Of a DNA stretch of 64,000 nucleotides, positions 45,242-52,621 are shown piece after piece. The stretch is from the NCBI RefSeq assembly GCF_004001045.1, contig NZ_BIMK01000017.1, positions 62,001-126,000 of the forward strand, read 5' to 3'. The notes beneath the pieces were generated by a model, which was not told where the DNA came from, did not search any database, and saw nothing but the letters and a program-made list of their open reading frames with translations. The stretch is from Paenibacillus chibensis. Lineage in GTDB: Bacteria; Bacillota; Bacilli; Paenibacillales; Paenibacillaceae. The position numbers and the translations under genes were made by a program. The first letter of the stretch is position 1; each line of letters opens with the position of its first letter.

Positions 45242-45368
45242 TAACCAGCCTGATTACTTCTTCTCTTTCAAAACCTTGGTTCAACAATTCATCCCGGTAC
45301 TTCGCTAGTATTTCTGCCATATCGCGAATAGCCGCAAGCATTTGATCCCATTGCGCTGTACCATTCAT
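45204..45368 (-). CDS. Small hypothetical phage protein (54 aa)
   Basis: Start ATG 45368 after GAGGAG. A single helical protein: NGTAQWDQMLAAIRDMAEILAKYRDELL followed by REEVIRLVIEYQKQIM. The pattern resembles small phage proteins of unknown role found near terminase genes. Overlaps the next gene by 38 bases. Confidence 0.6.
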   Translation of the reverse strand: MNGTAQWDQMLAAIRDMAEILAKYRDELLNQGFEREEVIRLVIEYQKQIMGFDK

Positions 45369-45381
45369 CTTCCTTCGCTCC

Positions 45382-46080
45382 TCACGGTTGATATTGTTCA
45401 AACCATTTATCGATGTACCCGCGCCACTCATCCCTGCGATACTTCCGATCCTCATCCACTTCCAGACGTGCCAGACATTCATCCCGGCTCACATCACAGA
45501 AGATCAGCTCAGCCCCCAAGTCCTCGGCCAATCGTTCACGCTTGCGCTTGTCGGCATAACCACCGATGACCCAAGCGCTGCGCCATTTCCCATAACGCGT
45601 CTTGATGTTGTCGATCAGCATATTATGGATGCCTCGAACGTTCGGCAGCAGGCCGTCCGGCTTGTCGTAGTACGGCAGCATGGATACTGCTGCATACAGC
45701 CTATCCATATCGACTATCAGATCACCACGGACGCTGTGCTGCTGGACGTAATCCTCATGACAGGCAAGCGGCGGACCGTAGACAATATAGACGCCCTTCT
45801 CAGTCTGGTAACCAAATCGCCCGTGGATCTCGTTGTGGCATTCATGATGGACCACAAGGATATTCTCGGGATTAAGAGCAATGTTCACGTCATGGACATT
45901 CTCAGGCGTGAGCTCAATGATATGATGCAAGGTCAGCTCGCTTGATTTGAGCACGTACTTGCCGCAATGTTCGCAGCGCATGCCGCCGTCCCTGATCGCT
46001 CTTTCATTAATCACGACGATGCGGAACTTCTGCCACGCTTCTGAAGCGTAAAAGCTTTTCAGAATCGCATACTTTGCCAT
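45382..46080 (-). CDS. HNH endonuclease fused to degenerate P-loop kinase-like domain
   Basis: A 232-residue protein. Residues 25-90 form an HNH nuclease: CEHCGKYV, LTLHHIIELTPENVHD (catalytic His pair), NPENILVVHHECHNEIHGRFG. The remaining 140 residues look like a small nucleoside-kinase/AAA fold: VYIVYGPPLACHEDYVQQH at the Walker A position has lost the GxxGxGK Lys, while LIVDMDRLYAAVS, AWVIGGYADKRKRERLAEDLGAELIFCD and RDECLARL keep the lid and strand pattern. HNH partners of terminase are needed for cos cleavage in HK97-like phages. The C-terminal half is probably a DNA- or nucleotide-binding relic. Confidence 0.85.
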   Translation of the reverse strand: MAKYAILKSFYASEAWQKFRIVVINERAIRDGGMRCEHCGKYVLKSSELTLHHIIELTPENVHDVNIALNPENILVVHHECHNEIHGRFGYQTEKGVYIVYGPPLACHEDYVQQHSVRGDLIVDMDRLYAAVSMLPYYDKPDGLLPNVRGIHNMLIDNIKTRYGKWRSAWVIGGYADKRKRERLAEDLGAELIFCDVSRDECLARLEVDEDRKYRRDEWRGYIDKWFEQYQP

Positions 46081-46081
46081 A

Positions 46082-46819
46082 TCACCATTCCTTTGCTGCC
46101 ATTGCTTTAACTTGGGATTTTAGCAGCTCCATTTCATTCCGACGCTTCTCGGTCACTTCATCCGGATCAGCCTGCCGAATCATCTCTTCGTACTGGCGAA
46201 TCATAGATCGAAGCTCACTGAACGCCCTCGCCTGAGACGTGAGAGCCTTGGCCTGTTTATCCCAAGCATGCTGGATATCAAATTCTTCTTCGATGTATGT
46301 CGGCACGATGTCGTAGACACGTTCCTCGCCATTGACCTTTTCCTTGACCACTTCCATCTGCCGCTTTCGTTTCTTGATGACCTTGGTCTCGTCGGCCTGA
46401 TCTTTGACAAACATGATCTTCTGAGCCCGTAGAATGTTCGTCAGCTTTATTTGGATCATACCCGCCATAACGTCCAGCGTGGACATTTCGCCGGCACCAT
46501 CGAAGATTTCGCGTGTTTCCTCATCGTCCGGCAGGAACTTACGGAAAAGCCCATGCTTCACTGCGTGGTCATTCCCCTGAGGCCCACCCGGACCACCTTT
46601 ATTCCCTACAGCGTTTTTATTCCCCAGCGGCGCGCCGACTCGACTCGGAAGCAAAGGGATCTTGTCCCACTCATCCAAGCACTTCCACTTACGGACGAGC
46701 GCGGCCGAGATACCCAGCTGATCGGCAATCTCTTTCGGCTTCTTTTTCCGGCCACTGGCGAGCCATATTTTTTTTGCTTTTTTTCTTAATTCACTTGGCT
46801 GCCGCGACACCTCAAACAC
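46082..46819 (-). CDS. Phage terminase small subunit, YqaS/PBSX-like
   Basis: A 245-residue protein. The N-terminal HTH (ELRKKAKKIWLASGRKKKPKEIADQLGISAALVRKWKCLDEW) and the loop GAPLGNKNAVGNKGGPGGPQGNDHAVKHG are characteristic of YqaS-type small terminases, followed by helices (DVMAGMIQIKLTNILRAQKI, SELRSMIRQYEEMI) for oligomerisation. GTG 46819 follows AGGAGGTGG closely; GTG 46810 is the alternative. Recognises the packaging site; a cos site probably lies in the 235-base gap upstream. Confidence 0.87.
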   Translation of the reverse strand: MFEVSRQPSELRKKAKKIWLASGRKKKPKEIADQLGISAALVRKWKCLDEWDKIPLLPSRVGAPLGNKNAVGNKGGPGGPQGNDHAVKHGLFRKFLPDDEETREIFDGAGEMSTLDVMAGMIQIKLTNILRAQKIMFVKDQADETKVIKKRKRQMEVVKEKVNGEERVYDIVPTYIEEEFDIQHAWDKQAKALTSQARAFSELRSMIRQYEEMIRQADPDEVTEKRRNEMELLKSQVKAMAAKEW

Positions 46820-47054
46820 CCCACCTCCTGATAATTGAGTTGGTTTTCACACTAACTTTTTCTCAGTGACGTAACCAGACATTCCACAGGCTAAAATCGA
46901 AGCCAAATTTCTCGTTGTTGTAGTCTGGTTTTTCACTAATAAATGTAAGCAGGGTGAAACATAACCTATATTCTGTTGCACTCGTAAAAACACCAAAACT
47001 CAGTAAAATCAAGGGTTTTGAGTGCTCCACATTTTCAGTGCGACATTGACAGAA
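46820..47054. other. AT-rich gap before terminase genes
   Basis: 235 bases without a gene between the second tyrosine recombinase and terS. AT-rich with short direct repeats of TTTTGG/TGTTTTT type on the minus strand. Its position is where cos or a late promoter is expected, but no specific site was identified. Confidence 0.35.
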
Positions 47055-47642
47055 TTATGTGTAACTCAAACGCATGATTGCAGCATCCATAGCGTCTTGC
47101 GTGAGTCCAAGATACATTAGTGTATACGTTGGATCAGAATGATTGAACATATCCATTAGTAACGCTAGGTTACGTGGATTTTCTAAATAAAGATGATAGC
47201 CCCAAGTCTTTCTCAGAGTATGGCAGCCGATCTCTACTAGCCCAAATCGATCCGCGACATTGTTTAACATTTTATAGGCGGTAGAACGGTCGATAGGCTT
47301 CCCGCGTTCTCCTGTAGTTGTTTTCTTCTGCCGACTCGGGAAAAGATAAGCATTATCATCCATCCCTTTGATGTAACTATTTAGATCGTCTACAAGATCC
47401 CTATGAATTATGAATTTCTTTTTCTTGTTTCGTTTCTTGGTATTCTCAGTCTTCTTTTCAACCAAGCTAATATGGGTTTGATTACGAACAGATTTAACTT
47501 GTAACTCGAGCAAGTCAGATACACGAAGCCCACTGTAGATCCCCATGCAAAAGAAAATATAGTTTCTCTCGCTCGTACACCGAAGGTAATTCTTCATTGC
47601 TTCGATTAATGCAGGGTCTCTGATCGGCTGAACCGTATTCAT
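47055..47642 (-). CDS. Tyrosine recombinase catalytic-domain protein
   Basis: A 195-residue protein consisting only of the catalytic domain of a tyrosine recombinase. Visible motifs are MGIYSGLRVSDLLELQ (Arg I), KKEKK-like basic strand KKRNKKKKFIIHRDL (Lys), CHTLRKTWGYHL (His-x-x-Arg) and FNHSDPTYTLMYLGLTQ (His, Tyr). The N-terminal arm- and core-binding domains are missing. It sits between an ArpU-like regulator and terminase genes, a position frequent in Bacillus/Listeria phages, and is not the integrase. Its function is unknown. Confidence 0.85.
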   Translation of the reverse strand: MNTVQPIRDPALIEAMKNYLRCTSERNYIFFCMGIYSGLRVSDLLELQVKSVRNQTHISLVEKKTENTKKRNKKKKFIIHRDLVDDLNSYIKGMDDNAYLFPSRQKKTTTGERGKPIDRSTAYKMLNNVADRFGLVEIGCHTLRKTWGYHLYLENPRNLALLMDMFNHSDPTYTLMYLGLTQDAMDAAIMRLSYT

Positions 47643-47785
47643 TTCTTATCACCGACTTTAGGCATGGAGCCCTTCTCGCATAGATCGCCTGGCTTTAAGC
47701 AAAACTGAGCAGGCGCCTCCCACTTGCCCCACACACATCCACGACATTGCAGAGGTTGCCTCACCATTGGTTTATTCTGCTTCAT
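47639..47785 (-). CDS. Small Cys-rich phage protein
   Basis: A 48-residue protein from ATG 47785 (GAGGTGTGAG). Cysteines in CRGCVWGKWEAPAQFC and GDLC suggest a zinc-binding knuckle. The stop overlaps the tyrosine recombinase ATG by 4 bases, so the two genes are co-translated. Confidence 0.6.
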   Translation of the reverse strand: MKQNKPMVRQPLQCRGCVWGKWEAPAQFCLKPGDLCEKGSMPKVGDKK

Positions 47786-48119
47786 CTCACACCTCGTTCC
47801 ATAAAAAAGGCCACCCGGAAACCGGATGGCATACAAAAGGTTATGAAGGAAATTTACAGCAGGGCCTTTACAGGAATCGAACCTGTATTTCCATGAAGGC
47901 CATGATAATATTGCGGTGCTCTTAACCGCTTCCCCACAGTCCGCACCCTTGACGATCTACGTCTAAGGTCATATGATTATGACCCACAGCACGGCCGAGC
48001 GCCTGCGGCGATAAGGGGCAGCAGACATCTCCCAGGAAGAGTTTTCCTTCCTGATTCCACTGTATCCCTCAACCGCCGTCAGAACGCCGACGCATTGCAG
48101 ACAAATAACCGTCACTTTT
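47786..48119. other. 334-base noncoding stretch with tRNA-like and other stem structures
   Basis: No gene on either strand. On the minus strand it carries several inverted repeats: CAGGAAG/CTTCCTG near 48035, GGTCATA/TATGACC at 47967-47984, CGTC/GACG pairs, and at the 3' side a tRNA-like T-arm minihelix (next entry). It lies between the ArpU-like late regulator and the late genes, so the late promoter may also be here. Confidence 0.5.
47863..47945 (-). ncRNA. tRNA-like element (degenerate tRNA or tRNA mimic)
   Basis: The minus strand contains a perfect T-arm (ACAGG-TTCGATT-CCTGT, 47870-47886) flanked by GGCCTT (47896-47901) and AAGGCC (47863-47868), which form a 6-bp acceptor-like stem stacked on it. 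Upstream is a D-arm-like AAGCGGTTAAGAGCACCGC. No 7-bp acceptor stem with a matching anticodon arm can be built over the normal tRNA length, so it is not a regular tRNA. It may be a decayed phage tRNA or a structured leader. Confidence 0.4.
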
Positions 48120-48530
48120 TTATATAAAGCCCCACAGTTTCAAACTATCTGCAACGGCTTCGATTCCTTTATCAATATAGCGATCAACTGTCCTCTCACT
48201 ATATCCACCACTATGATAATTCACTGTTTCTTTCCATTTTCTGAGTTTGAAGAATCGGTTCTCAATGATCTTCTTAACTGCTGGATCTTGGATCAAATTG
48301 AAAGCCAGTTCAATGATTTCGAGTTCATCTTTCTTCTCCTGGTATACCTTCTTCATCTGATCTGGCAAAGTGTTTTTCTGAGAAAATGCCATTACCATCT
48401 GCTTGTTCTTCATATAGTCTTCGAGCATTCTACGCGTTTTTAATTTATCTGTATCAGTTACCGACGGCCAGAGTTCCCCTTGCTCTCCCGTTCTTTCTGC
48501 TGCCAAAAGCATTCCCCTCATTCCCCTCAT
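48120..48530 (-). CDS. ArpU-like phage late transcription regulator
   Basis: About 136 residues (ATG 48530; ATG 48512 also possible, both amid AGGGGA repeats). The helical pattern and C-terminal TVNYHSGGYSERTVDRYIDKGIEAVADSL, a sigma-70 region 4-like HTH, match ArpU/RinA-type regulators that switch on phage late genes. It lies immediately upstream of the packaging module. Confidence 0.82.
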   Translation of the reverse strand: MRGMRGMLLAAERTGEQGELWPSVTDTDKLKTRRMLEDYMKNKQMVMAFSQKNTLPDQMKKVYQEKKDELEIIELAFNLIQDPAVKKIIENRFFKLRKWKETVNYHSGGYSERTVDRYIDKGIEAVADSLKLWGFI

Positions 48531-48537
48531 TATTTGG

Positions 48538-48607
48538 TATAATAATGAAAGGAATATCTTGCCTGAATCCGCCGCGCGACGACCAAATCACTGCGGCGGA
48601 TTCTTTT
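48538..48607 (+). ncRNA. Possible short plus-strand RNA: extended -10 promoter and terminator
   Basis: TGGTATAAT at 48535-48543 is a perfect extended -10 element on the plus strand. A hairpin GAATCCGCCGC/GCGGCGGATTC (48565-48603) followed by TTTT lies 20 bases further. Together they would produce a transcript of about 60 nt opposite the early operon, just upstream of the ArpU-like gene. Confidence 0.4.
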
Positions 48608-48658
48608 ATGTTCAGCTGCTAATTACGACTCATTGTCTTCGGAATGTGTAATAACTAT

Positions 48659-48883
48659 CTACCTAACCCAACCTTGCGAATACTCGATCATTTTCATAAC
48701 ATCGTAAATCGATTTTCGTTTTTCTGTCCACGAAGGGAAGTCTGAGTTCATCACATCTTGCATGATGAAAAACCCCTTTTGAAACATAGCAAGTCTCAAT
48801 TCATCGCCTGATTTTCCTTGTTCCTCCAACTCTCTGAATTCCGTCCGAAACCAAGAAGCATATTGATTTTCAGCCATTTTCAA
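48659..48883 (-). CDS. Hypothetical phage protein
   Basis: A 74-residue helical protein (ENQYASWFRTEFRELEEQGK, MFQKGFFIMQDVM, RKSIYDVMKMIEYSQGWVR). Not recognised. It is in the early operon before the ArpU-like gene and has a good upstream GAGGAGAT. Confidence 0.62.
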   Translation of the reverse strand: MKMAENQYASWFRTEFRELEEQGKSGDELRLAMFQKGFFIMQDVMNSDFPSWTEKRKSIYDVMKMIEYSQGWVR

Positions 48884-48910
48884 TCTCCTCTCTAAATTCG
48901 CAGTATGTGT

Positions 48911-49165
48911 CTACTGCGCCTTATACCCTGACACCCATGCAAATCCTCTTCCCTTACGTCCAGGATCCTCGATTAAGTAAGACAACCCTTTCTTTACATA
49001 TCCATCTGGTTTGATGCGGATATCTCCAAACCTGGTCCTTACTGATTGATGCGTTGCAATCTCTGCACCTGGACAAACGACAAGTTGAATGCGCTCGATC
49101 CGGCAACCGGATCGGATCAGCGGGCCGAGCGCACTTTCGATCATTTGCACCGCCTTGGGATTCAT
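48911..49165 (-). CDS. Hypothetical phage protein
   Basis: An 84-residue protein with IESALGPLIRSGCRIERIQLVVCPGAEIATHQS and a basic C-terminal half. Overlaps the DUF3102 gene by 4 bases. No family assigned; two cysteines only. Confidence 0.62.
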   Translation of the reverse strand: MNPKAVQMIESALGPLIRSGCRIERIQLVVCPGAEIATHQSVRTRFGDIRIKPDGYVKKGLSYLIEDPGRKGRGFAWVSGYKAQ

Positions 49166-50109
49166 TTTATTTTTTCTCCCATTCGTTCAAGCAAGCCAGC
49201 TGCAGCGTTACGATACTTTTCATGCTCCTCCGGAACATTGGTTTTGATCTCATGCAGGACGGAAAGGAGGTTCCCGAAGTTGTTCGTGACAGCTTCGAAG
49301 TACACCGCGAATTTTGCCAAGGATTTATTGTCACTTCGCTTTACTTGCTCTCGCAGCTGGGCCAGTTCTTTCTCGATCTCTTCCGGTACCTTCTCGATAA
49401 TCTCCTTGACCGGAATATCGATCGGTTTGGCCTTCAGCTGCTTCTCTAATTCCTTCACCATTTTCGCCGAATCACCCAAAGCAGCTTGCGCCTTGTTCAA
49501 TTCTTCTTGGAGCTCCGCAGCCCTTTCATCGTTTCCGGATTCGGTTGCAGCCTCCATTTCTGCTTTGTAACGTTCAGCCAGTTCGTAATTCATTGCATTC
49601 TGTTCCTGCATCTCAACCAGGCTGGACTGAATTTTCTCTCTCTCTAATTTTTCTCGTTCCACCTTCTCGTTCGCTTGCTTCAATTCTTTTTCGAGTTTTT
49701 GCTTTTCCTTGATCAGCTTTTGAAGCTCACGGGTAGACAGGTCTTCAACATTATTCTCCTCAACAAATTTCTCCCGTTCTTCCGCCGGCACTCCTAGCAG
49801 CGCCACGGCTTGTGTATAGGACAAACTTCCAAGCGCTTGGGAATCTGCTTCAGCCCCGAACAGCGAAATTTGATTTGATCCGTATTGATCGAATATCTTC
49901 ATTAGGTTGTTAGCCGTACTTTGGGAATAATCTACTGATTCTTGAAGCCATTTCCCCCACTCGCCGTGCGGAAGCATTGATTTCGCTTCGACGAGGCGGC
50001 GGCCGATCTCGATACTATTGTTAAGGATCAGCGTCTTCGTCTGGTCCTTGATTGCATTAATCTCTATCGCAATGACATCAGTTGTCCGGGTGGATAATTG
50101 AGTCGTCAT
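49162..50109 (-). CDS. DUF3102 phage protein with coiled coil
   Basis: A 315-residue protein. The N-terminal 80 residues (IAIEINAIKDQTKTLILNNSIEIGRRLVEAKSMLPHGEWGKWL, then YSQSTANNLMKIFDQYG) are the DUF3102 domain, a ParB/HTH-like element seen in phages. Residues 110-240 form a long coiled coil. The protein may bind DNA as a dimer, perhaps in replication or partition of the phage genome; this is inference. The palindrome CCAAGCGCTTGG occurs inside its gene. Confidence 0.82.
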   Translation of the reverse strand: MTTQLSTRTTDVIAIEINAIKDQTKTLILNNSIEIGRRLVEAKSMLPHGEWGKWLQESVDYSQSTANNLMKIFDQYGSNQISLFGAEADSQALGSLSYTQAVALLGVPAEEREKFVEENNVEDLSTRELQKLIKEKQKLEKELKQANEKVEREKLEREKIQSSLVEMQEQNAMNYELAERYKAEMEAATESGNDERAAELQEELNKAQAALGDSAKMVKELEKQLKAKPIDIPVKEIIEKVPEEIEKELAQLREQVKRSDNKSLAKFAVYFEAVTNNFGNLLSVLHEIKTNVPEEHEKYRNAAAGLLERMGEKIK

Positions 50110-51671
50110 ACGGCTACCCCCTGTTTTTTTCTATTCCATTTCGATAACACTAATTTTTCAAATCTATTCACGAATTCAGATACTTCCTTGTTCATAGCTG
50201 TATTTCTGCGCCCTTGGCATTGGATAATCCTTCCTTCGACAACTTCCATTGTGTAGTATGGCTTCAGTGGATTGTCTTTCTTTCGAACGAAGAATATAGC
50301 ACAACCGCCCGAAGCATATTTTTCTGCGTACCTGCCTACGCAATGTCCAAGCTTTTTCCCCTCGTTTACCAAATCATCAATTGACCCAGCCGGTATTAGC
50401 ATCAATTCCTTGTATTCGAAGGAATACTCTATAAGATCCTTGGCGCGTTGTCGGATTCGTTTCTCTCTTTCTTCATCTCGTATAATGTTGATTTCATTCA
50501 TGGTTTTTTGATGGGCAGCCTCAAGATTATTCGGGAATAGAATGCTTGCTTTGCTTGTATCCCAGCCAAGTTCCATACATTCCCTTAGATAATCTCCATA
50601 CTCAATCATTATCGAATTCCACCCGTTTCGGTAATGGCTGTTGTTTCGAATTTGCTTCAGAAAATATTTTTTAATTTCCTTCGTGGAGTACCTTCCATTC
50701 ATGGGAGCATCGTTCAGCATTCTACTCAAAGATGATGCTTCAGACTTTTCAATAAACTTACTCATTAGCTGCGCTTCATCCCAGTTTAGTGGGATTCCCT
50801 CTTGCCTATGGACCTGGTAACTCCGGATCGTACGGAAACCGATTGGGGTTGATTTGCATTCATTTGAGTTCTTGCCTTGAAACATCGACTTGAATTCAGG
50901 TTTAGACATCCGGAATACTTTTTCAGGCGTGGTCCCTATCCAGTTGATCGCCCCGTAGGTAGGCGCTCCCTCAATTTTCCCTCTCACAAGATGGGAAAAA
51001 CCAAACTTGGTCAGAAACTCCATACATTTATAACGGGAGGCAAAATCGAAAACCTCCGCTCTATCTCCAATATCGTATTGTTCCCAAGTACAATATTGAA
51101 AAGGCGTCCCTTTTACCGTAGCGGCTATGTCTTGCAATGACGAATGATAGCTATGAACCCTCTGCATGCTGAGCGTAGTTTCAGAAAATACAGATTTCGT
51201 TTCCTCCCATTTACTACGATCACTCCAATATGCTCTCCGGGCCATACGACCTGGCTTGCCCCACTCAAATAGATACATCGCGATGACCTTGGATTTTGTC
51301 TGTACCGATCGATAATCCCCTCTATAATCTCGAACGGAATAGATCCCCCTAGCAATTAGAACGTTTGGGTCAACAAGGGACTTTTCATACCACATCAAGT
51401 ATGATTCATCTATCAACTTGGACCTTCCACGTCCTCCTGCTTTGACATGTCCAGCTGCTCTACAATGAGGACATTCAGATACCTGATTGTGATTCAGTCC
51501 ATCTGAAGCATGTTCTTGTTGACAGTGAGTACAATATGCATACTGCTGTTTTCCTTCTCGGTGGGTAAAGAGGTATACACTCCAGTCCATGACTATATTC
51601 GTGATGTAGTCTATAAGCTCAGGACTCACGTCGTTTGGGAAATGTTTGAAAAACTCATTATCCTTCATCAT
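50106..51671 (-). CDS. PcfJ-like protein
   Basis: A 521-residue protein. Near residue 30 a zinc ribbon is visible (CTHCQQEHASDGLNHNQVSECPHC). The C-terminal part (from about residue 410) has MLIPAGSIDDLVNEGKKLGHCVGRYAEKYASGGCAIFFVRK and YYTMEVVEGRIIQCQGRRNTAM, the core of the PcfJ-like family known from conjugative plasmids and prophages. It starts right after the PcfK-like gene, as PcfJ and PcfK are adjacent in other elements. Molecular function is unknown. Confidence 0.85.
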   Translation of the reverse strand: MMKDNEFFKHFPNDVSPELIDYITNIVMDWSVYLFTHREGKQQYAYCTHCQQEHASDGLNHNQVSECPHCRAAGHVKAGGRGRSKLIDESYLMWYEKSLVDPNVLIARGIYSVRDYRGDYRSVQTKSKVIAMYLFEWGKPGRMARRAYWSDRSKWEETKSVFSETTLSMQRVHSYHSSLQDIAATVKGTPFQYCTWEQYDIGDRAEVFDFASRYKCMEFLTKFGFSHLVRGKIEGAPTYGAINWIGTTPEKVFRMSKPEFKSMFQGKNSNECKSTPIGFRTIRSYQVHRQEGIPLNWDEAQLMSKFIEKSEASSLSRMLNDAPMNGRYSTKEIKKYFLKQIRNNSHYRNGWNSIMIEYGDYLRECMELGWDTSKASILFPNNLEAAHQKTMNEINIIRDEEREKRIRQRAKDLIEYSFEYKELMLIPAGSIDDLVNEGKKLGHCVGRYAEKYASGGCAIFFVRKKDNPLKPYYTMEVVEGRIIQCQGRRNTAMNKEVSEFVNRFEKLVLSKWNRKKQGVAV

Positions 51672-51680
51672 GCCTACTCC

Positions 51681-52046
51681 TTATCCCAGAAGATCATCTA
51701 ACGATACATCAAATTTATTTTCAGAATTCTCATTCGGAGCCGTTGGATTGGTTTGAATCATTATGAGTGCATCTTCAATCCCAAAATACTTGAGAACCAC
51801 TGAATACCCTTCCTGATCCGTCAACATAGTCATGCCACCTACTGAAACCTTTTTGCGGGCTTCTTGCGCCATCTCCGCCAGGCTCTTGGCTATCGTCTTA
51901 TCAGCAGCCAACACTTTTTCCGCAGCGGCTGGGTTAGCCTGAATATGTTGGATAAGGAAATTACCTATCAGCTTGATATAATCATTCGATTCCTTGCCAT
52001 CCATTTCAGATTGCAGCTTGTTAATTGCTTCTTGCATCCGAATCAC
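51681..52046 (-). CDS. PcfK-like / AcrIIA9-family protein
   Basis: A 121-residue protein: NYDI-like start (MQEAINKLQSEMDGKESNDY), a helical region, then AAEKVLAADKTIAKSLAEMAQEARKK and VGGMTMLTDQEGYSVVLKYFG, which follow the PcfK family pattern of KTI-x-x-x-L-x-x-M-x-x-E-A-R-K-K and T-D-x-E-x-x-x-x-V-x-x-Y-F. Some PcfK-like proteins are annotated as AcrIIA9, an inhibitor of Cas9. It is followed by the PcfJ-like gene with a 9-base gap. Whether this member blocks Cas9 is unknown. Confidence 0.78.
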   Translation of the reverse strand: MIRMQEAINKLQSEMDGKESNDYIKLIGNFLIQHIQANPAAAEKVLAADKTIAKSLAEMAQEARKKVSVGGMTMLTDQEGYSVVLKYFGIEDALIMIQTNPTAPNENSENKFDVSLDDLLG

Positions 52047-52057
52047 TCCTTAAAAAT

Positions 52058-52249
52058 TTATGATTGCATGGCTGCCGACTCCTGACGGCCCCATTTCCCG
52101 ATTCGACTTCCGAACTCTTGAATACCACCCTCAATCTCATCCTGATCCAGATCAGCAAATTCAGAATTGAGTTCCTGGCGCGTTGGAATGTGTCCGGTCG
52201 CCAAGGTATGGCATTTCAGAAATTCGAAAACGGTCCATCTATTCGCCAT
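52058..52249 (-). CDS. Small hypothetical phage protein (63 aa)
   Basis: A 63-residue protein: WTVFEFLKCHTLATGHIPTRQELNSEF followed by DLDQDEIEGGIQEFGSRIGKWG. It looks like a compact winged-helix/HTH regulator. Family not recognised. Confidence 0.62.
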   Translation of the reverse strand: MANRWTVFEFLKCHTLATGHIPTRQELNSEFADLDQDEIEGGIQEFGSRIGKWGRQESAAMQS

Positions 52250-52264
52250 GAGATAAATCCTCCC

Positions 52265-52621
52265 TCAGCTTGATTTGAATTTCCTCACGCTGCCCCCACG
52301 GTTCAGACTTAAAATCCAAGCCTCATCATCCGTGATCTTGCTGTGATCTATATCTTCAGAAAACCTCGCCCAAAAGGGAATGTATCTGAATTGGGTCTTT
52401 TCGGATGCGTTGTAGACGTAAGCAGCTGGGCGTTCTCTTTCTTGTACCGGGCATCCGACCTGTTTGCAGCGATTGTAGGGCAGCAATATGTCCGCAGTAG
52501 GCGGAGGGCTCGTCCATCGGCCTTCCATTACCCATTCCCCATCAATTTCAACTTGTTTAGGAATAAGGCAAGGGATTCCGCTTGCCTTCGCCTGCACCTT
52601 GTTAAGCCAGAGCTTTCTCAT
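52265..52621 (-). CDS. Hypothetical phage protein
   Basis: A 118-residue protein (MRKLWLNKVQAKASGIPCLI, then WTSPPPTADILLPYNRCKQVGCPVQ, and IPFWARFSEDI). Overlaps the end of the replication gene by 20 bases. Several Cys residues near residues 18, 52 and 57; no family recognised. Confidence 0.62.
   Translation of the reverse strand: MRKLWLNKVQAKASGIPCLIPKQVEIDGEWVMEGRWTSPPPTADILLPYNRCKQVGCPVQERERPAAYVYNASEKTQFRYIPFWARFSEDIDHSKITDDEAWILSLNRGGSVRKFKSS

Noticed and set aside
45204..45482. 92-residue start for the 54-residue phage protein
   Set aside because: The longer form runs 101 bases into the HNH gene, while ATG 45368 has a good GAGGAG ribosome site.
47863..47945. Functional phage tRNA
   Set aside because: T-arm and part of a D-arm are present, but the acceptor and anticodon stems do not pair at tRNA spacing, so it is reported only as a tRNA-like element.
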